Of a stretch of DNA of 34,563 nucleotides, positions 14,418-24,010 are shown piece by piece. The DNA lies in assembly GCA_016290875.1 (NCBI GenBank), contig JAEEVL010000029.1, positions 1-34,563 of the forward strand, given 5' to 3'. The stretch is from Ruminococcus sp. Its GTDB lineage: Bacteria > Bacillota > Clostridia > Oscillospirales > Ruminococcaceae. Made by a program: the position numbers and the translations under genes. The first letter of the stretch is position 1. Every line of letters starts with the position of its first letter. The notes below the pieces were generated by a model that did not search any database, was not told the DNA's origin, and saw only the letters and a list, made by a program, of their open reading frames with translations.

Positions 14418-17400
14418 ATGGCACGCGGAAGAGAAATAGAAACCACGATATCGGTCGGCGGTGTGCTTGATCCGAGCCTTATGAATGCGATCAATCAGGC
14501 AGTGCGCAGCTTCAATCAGATGAGCACTGAAACCCTTGAGGCGGCAACAGCTTCTCAGAGACTTGCACTTCAGATGAGGAATGAAGAGTCTGAACTGAAC
14601 AAGCTCAGACAGCAGTACAGCGACTACGTTCTTGAAGGACGAGAGGGAACAGAGGAAGCGAGAGCAACAGCCTACGCTATACAGCAGTTGAGTACAGACC
14701 TTAATGAAAACCGGGACAGACTGCAGGCAGCATGTCAGGCAGCTGACCGGCTTTCAGAAGAATACGGCGAAGCGGGACGAAGTGCAGGACAGGCGGAAAA
14801 CGCATCCGACGAACTGAGCGGCAGTCTCAGCGAAGCGAACGAGGCGGCGGCACAGGCTAACGAAGGATTCACAGTTTTCAAGGCAACTCTTGCAAATCTT
14901 GCTTCACAGGCAATAACAGCGGCGGCATCAGCTGTTAAAAGCTTCGTCAAAGACACGATACAACTCGGAGCAGAATTTGATGCAACGATGTCAGAAGTGC
15001 AGGCTCTCAGCGGAGCGACGGGAGAGCAGTTTGAACTCCTTGAACAGACCGCAAGAGAATACGGCGCCACTACGGTTTTCAGTGCCAAAGAGAGTGCAGA
15101 AGCGCTTAAGTACATGGCACTCGCCGGCTGGGATACCACGCAGAGTACAAGCGCCCTCGGCGGTGTTCTTGACCTCGCAGCGGCTTCCGGCATGGGACTG
15201 GGCGAAGCATCCGACATGGTAACTGACTATCTGTCAGCATTCGCAATGGAAGCGGATCAGGCAGGATATTTCGCTGACCTTCTTGCAAAAGCACAGGCTT
15301 CAAGTAATACATCCGCTGCACAGCTCGGTGAAGCATACAGAAACTGTGCGGCAAACCTTAACGCAGCCGGACAGGATATTGAAACAGTAACCTCACTCCT
15401 CGAAGGTATGGCAAATCAGGGCTACAAGGGATCAGAAGCCGGTACGGCGCTTTCAGCAATGATGCGAGACATCACCAAGAAGATGGACGACGGCAAGATC
15501 AAGATCGGTGAAACCTCGATAGCTGTTATGGATGCAGAGGGTAACTACAGAGACCTCACGGCAATACTCAAGGATGTGTCCGGAGCGGTTGACGGCATGG
15601 GTTCAGCTGAAAGAGCGGCGGCACTCAGTACGACGTTCACAGCAGACTCCACAAAGGGACTGAACCTCCTTCTCAATGAAGGTATAGACAACATAGCAGG
15701 CTATGAAACAGCCCTCAGAATGGCATCCGTGACGGTCGAGGGACTTGATGAAGAACTGCAGAAGAGCGGCATATCGCTTGACGATATCAGAAATGAATTC
15801 GAAAAAGCCGGTGTAAGTGCTGACACATTCAACGAGATTCTGAACACATCGGAAGGTTCGTCAGACCTGTTCTCAGAAGCACTTGACGAAGCATGCGACG
15901 CAGGATTCCGTGCAAGTGAGGTATTCGACAACCTCGGAATCTCACAGGATGAACTTGCAGAAGCATTCAAGAACGCACAGGGCAGTGCATCAGCCATGGC
16001 GGAAACAATGAATGACAACCTTGCAGGCGACCTCAAGAGCCTTAACAGTGCATTCGAAGAACTGAAGCTAAAGGTTTCGGATCAGCTTGAACCTGTTCTC
16101 AGAGCAGGAGTGCAGTTCGTGACGAACAAAGTTATTCCGGCAGTAACGAACATAAAAGAATATCTGCCGGAAATAGGAATAGCCGTAACCGCACTCAGCG
16201 GCGTTATAGCAGCTTTCAGATGGACAACCATACTCGGACACATCAGCAAAGTCAAAGGCGCACTGGTGGGTATCAAGGCAGCTATAGCAGCTGTATCAGC
16301 TCCGGCTCTTGCGGTCATTGGAGTGCTGACAACGCTTGCGTTCGCTTTCCGACATCTATGGAACACAAACGACGAGTTCCGGGAAAACATTCTGAATACA
16401 TGGAACTCGATCAAGTCGAAGTTCGATAAATTCGGTCAGAACATAACCGAACGGCTGAACAGGCTCGGATTCAGTTTTGAAGATATCGGTGATGTGATAC
16501 GGACCGCATGGCAGAGTCTGTGTGACTTCCTCGTTCCGGTATTTGAAGAAGCATTCAAACTTATCGATTCAACTGTAGGAGCGGCTCTTGATGGTATCCT
16601 CGGGCTTGTAGACACGTTCACAGCGATTTTCGAAGGTGACTGGAGCAGTGCCTGGGAAAATATCAAGGGTGTATTCGGCGGAGCTGTAGACTGGCTTACC
16701 GATACGACAAACACATTCCTTGGATGGTTCGGAACGAGCTGGGACGACATCTGGAACGCGGTACCTGAACCGGTCAGAAATGCAATAGACACAGCATCCG
16801 GATTCATATCCGAAAAGTTTACTGACGCAAAGGACTTCATTCTTAACGAAGCAGTTCCGGCGATACGCGACAAGTGGGACGAGATCGCACCAAAGGTGCA
16901 GGCGGCAGCTGAAACTGCCTCCGGTTTCCTTAAGGATAAGTTCAATACCGCAAAGACATTCATAGCTGATGAAGCAGTGCCGGCAATAACGGGTGCATGG
17001 GACAGGATGAAAGAAAAAGTTTCCGAAACAGCTGACTTCATCGCTCCTTACGTCACAGTAGCATTTGACGACATCAAGACATTTGTCACAGACACAGTTA
17101 TTCCTGTTCTGACTGAATCATTCGGAAAGATAAAGGAAAGTATCGGTCCGGTCATCGACTGGATAAAGAGCGATTTCCTCCCTCAGGCGAAAGAAGTATT
17201 CGGAACGATCACAGAAGCAGTCAGAAATGCCGTTGAACTTATAAAAGCAGTCTTTGAAGCGCTCAGGCCGACGATCACCGCTGTATTCGGCGGCATAGCA
17301 GCTGTCGCAGTAGGTGCATGGACTGTTATCAAGGCGGCATTTGAACCAGTGGTTCACGTCATCGGAGCGGCATTCCGTTCTGCATGGGAGATAGTAAAAG

Positions 17401-18908
17401 CTGTGTGGAGCGTTGCAGGTTCATTCTTTAAAAATATATTCAGCAACATCTCAGAAGTATTCTCCGGCATCAAAGCACTCCTCGAGGGTGATTTTGCAGG
17501 TGCATGGGAAGCTGTAAAGAATATCTTTGCGAATAATGAAGAGTTCTGGAAAACAGTTCTTGAAGGCGTGATGAATGTATTCGTTGCAATCGGAAACTTT
17601 GTTATATCAGTATTCAAGGGAATGTGGGAGTTCCTCACAAACCTCTTTGAACCAATATCTGCATGGCTGACCGACAAGGTACTTATGCCGATAGCCAACG
17701 CATTCACGGTGATATGGACTAAGATATCCACTAAGGTGACGACTGTATGGACAAAGATCACAAAGACCATCAGAACAGCAATTGCAACGGTCAAAGCAGT
17801 AATAACCTACGGATTCGAAAAGATAAGAACATTCATATCAGATACCTGGAACGCAATCCACGACAAGATCAGCGACAGGATAAACGCAGTGAAGAACGTA
17901 GTGGAGAGAGTTATCTCAAAGGTGCGTGATATCATGGCGAATATCTGGAACGCCATCAGTTCAAAGGTTTCGGACGTATGGAATACGATCCACAATAAGA
18001 TCAGCGATAGGATAAACACGGTGAAGAACGTAGTGGAGAGAGTTATCTCAAAGGTGCGTGACATCATGGCGAATATCTGGAACGCGATCAGCTCAAAGGT
18101 TTCAGAAGTGTGGAGCGGTATTCATGACAAGATCAGCGACAAGATCACAGCTGCAAAGGATAAAGTTTCAACTATATTCGGCAGCATCAAGGATACAATC
18201 CGTGACAGACTTCAGGAAGCAAAGAACACCGTAACCGATATATTCGGCAACATCTATGACAAGATCAGTGAAAAAATCACAGCGGCAAAAGACAAGGTTC
18301 AGGAAGTTATCGACAAGATCAAGGAAAAACTCAATTTCCAGTGGTCACTCCCGCACCTTAACTTACCACACATCAGAGTAGAGGGCGGTGAAGCGCCGTT
18401 CGGAATAGGCGGCAAGGGCTCACTTCCTAAGTTCAATATCGAATGGTACGCAAAGGGCGGTATCATGACCGAGCCTACACTGTTCGGCATGAACGGAAAC
18501 ACACTGCTCGCCGGTGGCGAGGCAGGTGCAGAAGCCATCCTTCCGCTTGATGTGCTCTGGTCAAAACTCGACCAGATACTCAGAAGCATGAGCAGCGAAG
18601 TGACGAACAACATCACGCTTCTTGCTCCGGCATATGAGTACATCCACACGAGTGGACAGAATTCACTCACAAGTCAGGCAGGTCGTCTGATCGGAATGAG
18701 CGGCTTCTCACTCGGAGAAATGGCATCCGGCGGCGGAACAACTATCATCTATGATTTCAGTAACTTCACATGGTCACCGTCAGTGACAATGGAAGGTGAC
18801 GGATCAGGTGACGACAAGTTCATGGATCAGCTCAGAGCACATGAATATGAATTCTTTGACTGGCTCGAAGAGTTCGTGAGAATAAGGGAGGAGTCAGCTT
18901 ATGCATAG
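14418..18908 (+). CDS. Tape measure protein
   Basis: A 1496-aa protein, the longest gene here, just after the chaperone pair. It has an N-terminal coiled coil (residues about 25-130), then a TP901-type core with REYGATTVFSAKESAEALKY, MALAGWDTTQST and GMGLGEASDMVTDYLSAF, a hydrophobic segment near residues 585-640 (VTALSGVIAAF ... LAVIGVLTTLAFAF), and long amphipathic repeats. Tandem 44-residue repeats occur around residues 1150-1240. Its length sets tail length and it is threaded through the tube. GGCAGGTGAAACAG precedes the ATG, and the 3' end overlaps the gpX gene by eight bases. Confidence 0.88.
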   Translation: MARGREIETTISVGGVLDPSLMNAINQAVRSFNQMSTETLEAATASQRLALQMRNEESELNKLRQQYSDYVLEGREGTEEARATAYAIQQLSTDLNENRDRLQAACQAADRLSEEYGEAGRSAGQAENASDELSGSLSEANEAAAQANEGFTVFKATLANLASQAITAAASAVKSFVKDTIQLGAEFDATMSEVQALSGATGEQFELLEQTAREYGATTVFSAKESAEALKYMALAGWDTTQSTSALGGVLDLAAASGMGLGEASDMVTDYLSAFAMEADQAGYFADLLAKAQASSNTSAAQLGEAYRNCAANLNAAGQDIETVTSLLEGMANQGYKGSEAGTALSAMMRDITKKMDDGKIKIGETSIAVMDAEGNYRDLTAILKDVSGAVDGMGSAERAAALSTTFTADSTKGLNLLLNEGIDNIAGYETALRMASVTVEGLDEELQKSGISLDDIRNEFEKAGVSADTFNEILNTSEGSSDLFSEALDEACDAGFRASEVFDNLGISQDELAEAFKNAQGSASAMAETMNDNLAGDLKSLNSAFEELKLKVSDQLEPVLRAGVQFVTNKVIPAVTNIKEYLPEIGIAVTALSGVIAAFRWTTILGHISKVKGALVGIKAAIAAVSAPALAVIGVLTTLAFAFRHLWNTNDEFRENILNTWNSIKSKFDKFGQNITERLNRLGFSFEDIGDVIRTAWQSLCDFLVPVFEEAFKLIDSTVGAALDGILGLVDTFTAIFEGDWSSAWENIKGVFGGAVDWLTDTTNTFLGWFGTSWDDIWNAVPEPVRNAIDTASGFISEKFTDAKDFILNEAVPAIRDKWDEIAPKVQAAAETASGFLKDKFNTAKTFIADEAVPAITGAWDRMKEKVSETADFIAPYVTVAFDDIKTFVTDTVIPVLTESFGKIKESIGPVIDWIKSDFLPQAKEVFGTITEAVRNAVELIKAVFEALRPTITAVFGGIAAVAVGAWTVIKAAFEPVVHVIGAAFRSAWEIVKAVWSVAGSFFKNIFSNISEVFSGIKALLEGDFAGAWEAVKNIFANNEEFWKTVLEGVMNVFVAIGNFVISVFKGMWEFLTNLFEPISAWLTDKVLMPIANAFTVIWTKISTKVTTVWTKITKTIRTAIATVKAVITYGFEKIRTFISDTWNAIHDKISDRINAVKNVVERVISKVRDIMANIWNAISSKVSDVWNTIHNKISDRINTVKNVVERVISKVRDIMANIWNAISSKVSEVWSGIHDKISDKITAAKDKVSTIFGSIKDTIRDRLQEAKNTVTDIFGNIYDKISEKITAAKDKVQEVIDKIKEKLNFQWSLPHLNLPHIRVEGGEAPFGIGGKGSLPKFNIEWYAKGGIMTEPTLFGMNGNTLLAGGEAGAEAILPLDVLWSKLDQILRSMSSEVTNNITLLAPAYEYIHTSGQNSLTSQAGRLIGMSGFSLGEMASGGGTTIIYDFSNFTWSPSVTMEGDGSGDDKFMDQLRAHEYEFFDWLEEFVRIREESAYA
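17865..18128 (+). repeat. 132-bp tandem repeats in the tape measure gene
   Basis: AAGATCAGCGA recurs at 17865, 17997 and 18129, an exact spacing of 132 bases (44 codons). The first two units are nearly identical (for example AAGAACGTAGTGGAGAGAGT in both) with scattered third-position changes; the third diverges after its first codons. Each unit encodes KISDRIN...VKNVVERVISKVRDI followed by NIWNAISSKVS. Such repeats allow tail-length change by recombination. Confidence 0.85.
18643..18656. repeat. Palindrome copy 3
   Basis: TCCACACGAGTGGA within the tape measure gene, read there as part of Ile-His-Thr-Ser-Gly. The frame differs from copy 2, so the conservation is at the DNA level. Confidence 0.7.
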
Positions 18909-19131
18909 AGTAACGGGATATAAAACCTACTATACAAGAGAAGGTGACACCTTCGACGCCCTCGCGCTCAGCGAGTACAACAATGAAAAGCTTGCACACG
19001 TTATCATGCAGTTCAATCCTGATTACTGCGATGTACTGGTGTTTGACGCTCATGTAAAACTGAGAATACCAGTCATCGAAAGCACCGACAAGCCGGGCAC
19101 GCTCCCTCCATGGAGGCAGACAGATGGATAA
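18901..19131 (+). CDS. Tail protein X, LysM-type
   Basis: 76 aa. TYYTREGDTFDALALSEYN followed by LAHVIMQFNPDYCDVLVFDA is the single LysM-like repeat of P2 gpX-type baseplate proteins. These link the tape measure or hub to the tube end and may touch peptidoglycan. It overlaps the tape measure stop at its start and the gpD gene at its end, as in P2-like modules. Confidence 0.85.
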   Translation: MHRVTGYKTYYTREGDTFDALALSEYNNEKLAHVIMQFNPDYCDVLVFDAHVKLRIPVIESTDKPGTLPPWRQTDG

Positions 19132-20038
19132 AATAGAACTTTACTACAACGGCATAGATATTTACGACAAAGTCTCTCTGAATTTCTGTGTCCACGAAAT
19201 GAACGCAGAACACTATGCAGACAGCCTGACACTCCGGTTCAACGACAGCGCAGGTGTATGGTCAAAGTACGGATCAGAAGCAAATGACATTATCAGACTG
19301 AAATACGGCGACGCAGACAGCGGCGCCATGTACCTCCATTCAATGTCGGCTCAGAACGGGCTCTTCACCATAAGAGCCCTGTCTATGCCGGCAGAGAAAA
19401 AAGAGAAGAAGTCACGAAACTGGAAAGGCATGAAGCTTACAAGTATCGTTGCACAGCTTGCAGAAGAACACGGACTGAAATATGCGCTCTACGGAGTAAA
19501 AGAACAGGTTTACCGTAATCTGACGCAGACTGACGAAACTGATTTTGAATTTCTTGAGCGGCTCTGCTCATACGAAAGCTGCTGTTTTCTGATCCACAAT
19601 AAAAAACTGGTGGTCTACTCTGAACCATACATGGAAGCAAGAGAAGCATCCACGCTTGAAGTGGGTCAGAACGGTCAGTTTGATTACGGCATGATAAAGA
19701 AGAAATACACATCGTGCAAGGTGATAAGCGGGTCGTACACAGGAACATTCAGCATCGACGATACAGGCGAACTGCTTGTCAGACGTGACGTGCAGGCTTC
19801 CTCAGAGGGCGAGGCAATACGATATGCTAAAGGACTCCTCAGGAAAGAGAACAAGAAAACCGTATTCGGCAGAATAATAAAATCCCTGCAGACGCAGTAT
19901 TCAGCTGCAAGCGTTGTCAAGCTTCATACTGACAGGGCGAGTCTGTGGGATAAGAAAATGTTTATAACATGCATAAGAAATGACCACATAAAAAACAGGT
20001 CAGACATATATTTTCGTGGCATACCGGAGGGATACTGA
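19124..20038 (+). CDS. Baseplate hub protein (late control gpD family)
   Basis: A 304-aa protein after gpX. It begins with a beta-rich domain (ELYYNGIDIYDKVSLNFCVH, DSLTLRFND). The middle TDETDFEFLERLCSYESCCF is the hallmark segment of gpD/gp44-type hub proteins, and a C-terminal barrel includes TGTFSIDDTGELLVR. Hub proteins cap the tube and hold the spike. The ATG lies inside the previous gene and the stop overlaps the next start (TGATG), so the baseplate genes are tightly coupled. Confidence 0.8.
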   Translation: MDKIELYYNGIDIYDKVSLNFCVHEMNAEHYADSLTLRFNDSAGVWSKYGSEANDIIRLKYGDADSGAMYLHSMSAQNGLFTIRALSMPAEKKEKKSRNWKGMKLTSIVAQLAEEHGLKYALYGVKEQVYRNLTQTDETDFEFLERLCSYESCCFLIHNKKLVVYSEPYMEAREASTLEVGQNGQFDYGMIKKKYTSCKVISGSYTGTFSIDDTGELLVRRDVQASSEGEAIRYAKGLLRKENKKTVFGRIIKSLQTQYSAASVVKLHTDRASLWDKKMFITCIRNDHIKNRSDIYFRGIPEGY

Positions 20039-20253
20039 TGGTTTACAAAGGCTTGATCGCGTCAGTATCAGGACGCACAGCACGAATAATACCGGACGGG
20101 GAAACAGAATACACGGTTGACGGTATCGTTATACCGGACAATCTGAGCGGCCATCTCGCAAAGAATGACAGCGTCGTGTATGTGTATTTTCCTGACGGTA
20201 AAGGTCTGATACTCGGAAGAACGGACGGTGAGACATATGGCTCTGATGGCTAA
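20038..20253 (+). CDS. Small OB-fold-like baseplate/spike protein
   Basis: A 71-aa beta-strand protein (LIASVSGRTARIIPDGETEY, then VVYVYFPDGKGLILGR). Its size and strand pattern fit a minimal OB-fold such as the N-terminal domain of gpV-type spikes, and it follows the hub gene as V does in many phages. It lacks the long beta-helix of true spikes, so it may be an adaptor. The start overlaps the gpD stop and the end overlaps the next gene. Confidence 0.45.
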   Translation: MVYKGLIASVSGRTARIIPDGETEYTVDGIVIPDNLSGHLAKNDSVVYVYFPDGKGLILGRTDGETYGSDG

Positions 20254-20929
20254 GTGGAACAGAAAGACGTGGGAAGTTAATTCTTCGAACGTTCTTGCAA
20301 TACAGGATCTCACTTTCAGCTATTCTCAGACAGCTGACAATAACAATTCGACCGAAGAAAAGAAACAAACGAACGTCAGAGGCAAGGAACTTTTTCCACT
20401 CAATTTCACAACGGTTCTTCACAAAGGGCTTGATGTGAATTTCGATATCCGTAAGGAAATAGAAGACTGGGAATCGCTCGTTTCAAAAGTTGACTACTTC
20501 TTTCTCGGAAGTGTCCGCCTCGGTCCTGCTGTTCAGCTCCGCAAGGTATCAGTTTCGGATGTAAAACTGAGTAACAGCGGCGAAATACTCTACGCAAAGC
20601 TCAGTTTTGAATTCAAGGAGTATGATCAGGAATCATCAAGCGTCAAAGCAGATGTTCCGGCTCTTGAAGTGTCAGCGAGTGAAGAAGCGAAAGCGCTCAG
20701 AAAAGAACAGAACGATCAGCTTGCAAATGCCGAAGTTCACGGAATAAGAATAGGCGACAGAGTAAAGATCATATCAACGGACTATCTGATCGGAGCAAGT
20801 AACCTCTCAGAGGAGGAACTCGAGAAAAGCCATATTGTCAGCAACATCGTAGCCGACAGGCTCCTTCTCGGATTCCATGACGGAGGAATAGGACGCTGGA
20901 TCTTTGCCGAGGGTGTAACGCTTGTGTGA
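20237..20929 (+). CDS. Baseplate-module protein of unknown function
   Basis: About 230 aa. The N-terminal half is beta-rich (NVLAIQDLTFSYSQTADNN; KELFPLNFTTVLHKGLDVNF; FFLGSVRLGPAVQLRKVSV), a charged linker follows (about residues 135-165), and the C-terminal 60 residues contain IRIGDRVKIISTDYLIG and a RWIFAEGVTLV end that looks like an SH3-like or peptidoglycan-contact domain. Starts at 20237 (with GGTGAG upstream) or 20246 are possible. No family is recognised. Its place between hub and J gene points to the baseplate. Confidence 0.5.
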   Translation: MALMAKWNRKTWEVNSSNVLAIQDLTFSYSQTADNNNSTEEKKQTNVRGKELFPLNFTTVLHKGLDVNFDIRKEIEDWESLVSKVDYFFLGSVRLGPAVQLRKVSVSDVKLSNSGEILYAKLSFEFKEYDQESSSVKADVPALEVSASEEAKALRKEQNDQLANAEVHGIRIGDRVKIISTDYLIGASNLSEEELEKSHIVSNIVADRLLLGFHDGGIGRWIFAEGVTLV

Positions 20930-20938
20930 GGTGATGTG

Positions 20939-21208
20939 ATGAAAGCATACGGAAACGGAAGCACAGCAACCTGTGTTCAGAACCTTTGCAGTCTGACATC
21001 GGGTGAAGTATACGGTGACAGAGTGCGGGGAATCAGCACGAAACTTACAGACAGAAAAGGAATTACCGGCGATCTCGTTGAATGTATCCAGTGGCTTATA
21101 CGTGAGTATGAACCGAGAGCGGATACAGACAGTATCACGGTAAGACCTTCGGGAGGACTTGACGGGGATTTCACCGTCGATGTCCTGGCAAAGAAAAGAG
21201 GTGGTTAA
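20939..21208 (+). CDS. Small baseplate protein, possibly gp25/gpW-like
   Basis: 89 aa. The C-terminal pattern (CIQWLIREYEPRADTDSITV, then GDFTVDVLAKK) resembles the end of the gp25/gpW baseplate-wedge fold, and it directly precedes the J-like gene as gpW does in P2. The N-terminal part is not typical, so the call is tentative. GAGGTGAT ahead of ATG 20939 sets the start; the adjacent GTG at 20936 overlaps it. Confidence 0.45.
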   Translation: MKAYGNGSTATCVQNLCSLTSGEVYGDRVRGISTKLTDRKGITGDLVECIQWLIREYEPRADTDSITVRPSGGLDGDFTVDVLAKKRGG

Positions 21209-21211
21209 ACC

Positions 21212-22537
21212 ATGGCAGAACTTGATTTTATAGAAACCGATACCGGAAAAATAGTAAAAGACATTCTTAGCGAACTTGAAAGCGGTGTCAACGAGCAGCT
21301 TTATCCCGGAGACGAACGCCGTATATTCGGCGAGGCTCTTGCAGGTGTGTTTGTGTCAGTGTTCAATTCCGTAAATGATGCGTGCAGACAGAAAATGCTC
21401 CGGTACGCAAGAGGAAAAACGCTTGATGCTCTCGGTGAGACCCGAGGCGTGAAACGGCTTCCTGCAGAAAAAGCAACTACAACACTGCGGTTCAGCATCG
21501 ATTCTGTATTCGGTCAGAACATAGTTATACCTTCAGGTGTACGAGTTACCGGAGACCTGCAGAGGTACTTTGTAACTGACAGTACGGCAGTTATAACATC
21601 CGGACAGCTGTACACTGATGTATCAGCTACAGCCGAAGAGAGTGGTTCAGAATACAATGGCATACTTGCAGGCGGTCTGAACGCAGTAGTCGATGTATCT
21701 GTAGTTCCGCTTATCGACAGCGTAACAAACACTACATCAACATCAGGCGGTGGCAATGCAGAGGATGACGATACCTACAGGGAAAGAATACGTGTATCAG
21801 AAAATGCACTCAGCACCGCCGGAACAGCCAAGGCATACAGATATTATGCGATGTCAGCGGATCCTGCGATAACAGACGCCGTGGTCACATCAGAAGATGA
21901 GACAATCGAAAGAACACTGACAGTATACAGCGCTCATGCATTTCTCGGAGGCGATCAGCTCCAGCCGGACACTCTCACAATAGAAGATGTACCGGGAGAT
22001 CAGCACAGTGAATCATATTCAGACGGATTACTTACCATCACGCTGACAGGTGCGTCAGCTTCACTGAACTCGATAGATATTTCCATTAAGCGTTCAATGA
22101 AAGGCGTGGTGAGAATAGTTCCTATATGTGCCGGCGGTGAACTCCCGACAGAGGATCAGCTGCAGGACGTGTATGATAAATGCACTGCAGAAGATGTAAA
22201 GCCTCTCACAGACATGGTTATCGTAGAAGAACCGGACGTTGAAGAGTACGATATAGAACTCACGTACTACACAACGAAAGCTGACGAATCTCAGGTTGTT
22301 GCTATGGTCGAAGGTGAGAACGGCGCGATTGACAGATACAATCTGTGGCAGAGTTCGCAGTTTGAGCAGGATATCAACCCGGATCATCTGAGAAAACTTA
22401 TACTCAGTCCGGACTGGGCTGACGATCTTGTCGGAGCGGAAAGAGTGACGATTGTAAAGCCGGTGTACACCGCACTTGATAAGACAACGATAGCGAAGTT
22501 CAGCGGTAATATAACCGTCAGTCATGTGGCGAGGTGA
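21212..22537 (+). CDS. Baseplate protein J-like
   Basis: 441 aa, in the range of P2 gpJ/Mu gp47 wedge proteins. Family-like signs are the N-terminal MLRYARGKTLDALGETRGVKR segment, the EESGSEYNGILAGG and NTTSTSGGGNAEDDDTYRER region (a classic J-family motif) followed by TAGTAKAYRYYAMSADPAI, and a C-terminal wedge-contact domain. It forms the wedge that holds baseplate and fibres. GAAAAGAGGTGGTT lies upstream, and the 3' end is followed immediately by the gpI gene. Confidence 0.87.
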   Translation: MAELDFIETDTGKIVKDILSELESGVNEQLYPGDERRIFGEALAGVFVSVFNSVNDACRQKMLRYARGKTLDALGETRGVKRLPAEKATTTLRFSIDSVFGQNIVIPSGVRVTGDLQRYFVTDSTAVITSGQLYTDVSATAEESGSEYNGILAGGLNAVVDVSVVPLIDSVTNTTSTSGGGNAEDDDTYRERIRVSENALSTAGTAKAYRYYAMSADPAITDAVVTSEDETIERTLTVYSAHAFLGGDQLQPDTLTIEDVPGDQHSESYSDGLLTITLTGASASLNSIDISIKRSMKGVVRIVPICAGGELPTEDQLQDVYDKCTAEDVKPLTDMVIVEEPDVEEYDIELTYYTTKADESQVVAMVEGENGAIDRYNLWQSSQFEQDINPDHLRKLILSPDWADDLVGAERVTIVKPVYTALDKTTIAKFSGNITVSHVAR

Positions 22538-22542
22538 TCAGT

Positions 22543-23247
22543 GTGCAGGGAATGAAACTTTCAGATCTTGAACTCAAAAAGCTCATGCCGGTGTTCATGC
22601 AGAATGATGAAGCTGTCAAAGCACTTTGCACTGCAGTCGATAAACTCCTTCATGATCCGTGTGAGAGAATCCCGACAATGAAAATCTGGGGAGAAACAGA
22701 TAATCTTTCCGAAGACGAATGTGATGAGCTTGCATGGGAGCAGGATATTGACTGGTATGACAGTTCAGCTTCACTTGAAGTCAAAAGGCAGATAGTAAGT
22801 CAGGCGCAGGAGATCAAGAGAAGGCGAGGAACGAAATGGGCGGTCGAACAGCTTGTTTCCGCTTATTTCGGTTCAGGTTACGTCTTCGAATGGTTTGAAG
22901 TGCCGGAGCTGACTGATGAGCCGTATACGTTTGTCGTACTCAGTGAATCAGAAATATCTGACGACGATTTTGATAAGTTCATAGCGGCAGCTGAAATAGC
23001 CAAGAATGAACGTTCACACATAGCAGGTATTTACATATACCTGTTTGAATGTAAGGCAACTATCGAAGTGCACTGGGACGGGAACGGCTACGCATTTGAT
23101 TACGCAAGACGATGCGGAACGTATCCGGAAAGTCCGTGGAGCGGCTTTCAGTGTGATGACGAAGTTGATGCTTCAGGCAGTGCAGAACCGTATTTCTACA
23201 GTGTTCCAGCCTGTGGCACAATAAACTGCGGTACATATCCGGTATAA
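22543..23247 (+). CDS. Tail protein I-like
   Basis: About 234 aa. The N-terminal 110 residues (ELKKLMPVFMQNDEAVKALC, LSEDECDELAWEQDIDWYD, EIKRRRGTKWAVEQLVSAYF) are typical of P2 gpI, which joins J to fit the fibres to the baseplate. The C-terminus is a beta-rich, Gly/Cys-containing tail (YARRCGTYPESPWSG, SVPACGTINCGTYPV) that may form the fibre attachment point. GTG 22543 is preferred because GAGGTGA ends five bases before it; GTG 22534 and ATG 22552 are alternatives. Confidence 0.8.
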   Translation: MQGMKLSDLELKKLMPVFMQNDEAVKALCTAVDKLLHDPCERIPTMKIWGETDNLSEDECDELAWEQDIDWYDSSASLEVKRQIVSQAQEIKRRRGTKWAVEQLVSAYFGSGYVFEWFEVPELTDEPYTFVVLSESEISDDDFDKFIAAAEIAKNERSHIAGIYIYLFECKATIEVHWDGNGYAFDYARRCGTYPESPWSGFQCDDEVDASGSAEPYFYSVPACGTINCGTYPV

Positions 23248-23265
23248 TATCAGGAGGTGAAGAGA

Positions 23266-23571
23266 ATGGGATATTTTCAGAGTGCGTTTCTTGCGCAGCG
23301 ACGTTCTGACTGGCTTCGGTGGCTTCACTCAGTCGAGGTTCTTGTAGGCTCGTCGTGGTACAAAGGAACCATTAATCAGAAGAAGGTTGATGGTGAGAAT
23401 ATTATTGTGATTGCAACGTTCCCACAGCTCGATGGTGTGAGTGCTACAATTACCGCTTCAAGAATAATTGCACTTGACGGTAATGTGGCAGCATACCAGA
23501 GCAGAGCAGTTGCGAAGGCAGCGGGTCAGGGAACTCTTGTAAAAATAAAGATACCTTTACGAGAGGTATAG
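23266..23571 (+). CDS. Hypothetical tail-region protein
   Basis: A 101-aa protein. It starts GYFQSAFLAQRRSDWLRWLH (helical, amphipathic), then a beta region (VEVLVGSSWYKGTINQKKV, NIIVIATFPQLDG) and ends with TLVKIKIPLREV. No family recognised. It lies among the fibre-region genes after gpI and before the DGR target, with AGGAGGTGA seven bases before ATG 23266, so a structural or fibre-assembly role is likely. Confidence 0.45.
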   Translation: MGYFQSAFLAQRRSDWLRWLHSVEVLVGSSWYKGTINQKKVDGENIIVIATFPQLDGVSATITASRIIALDGNVAAYQSRAVAKAAGQGTLVKIKIPLREV

Positions 23572-23584
23572 GAAGGAGAGGTCT

Positions 23585-24010
23585 ATGTACAAGAACACAG
23601 AATGGATCGACCACGTGGTTGATCCCGACACCGGAACAGTCGTTCAGGAGGGTACACCTCAGTCAGCCGTCAACTTCAACAATGAAGAATTCGGCATCCT
23701 CGACGGGCAGATCGCACTTCAGATGATGATGGTTGCAGTCAATCAGCTGAACGGCGAAGCTTATCCGGAAATCAAGGATATTTCAATGACTAATACAATG
23801 AAATATCCGTTCAACAACTCAGTGCAGACAGTAAGCTTGTCAAACACAAGATCAAATGCAAACTATCAGGTAGACACCTACGTGACAGCTGCAAACGGTG
23901 ATGTGGGTGATGTTATCGTCTACGACAAGCTCACAAACGGATTCAAGATCAGATACGACGGCAGCGCTTCATCAGCAACCGTCCGTGTCGCAATAAGAGG
24001 AGGTTCATAA
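23585..24010 (+). CDS. Hypothetical fibre-region structural protein
   Basis: 141 aa. The N-terminus (WIDHVVDPDTGTVVQEGTPQ, then NFNNEEFGILDGQIALQMM) resembles the short adaptor segments by which phage fibres attach. The rest is Asn/Thr/Ser-rich beta (NTMKYPFNNSVQTVSLSN). GGAAGGAGAGG precedes the ATG. Its stop overlaps the next start (TAATG). Position two genes before the diversified receptor-binding candidate suggests that it anchors that protein, which is inference. Confidence 0.45.
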   Translation: MYKNTEWIDHVVDPDTGTVVQEGTPQSAVNFNNEEFGILDGQIALQMMMVAVNQLNGEAYPEIKDISMTNTMKYPFNNSVQTVSLSNTRSNANYQVDTYVTAANGDVGDVIVYDKLTNGFKIRYDGSASSATVRVAIRGGS

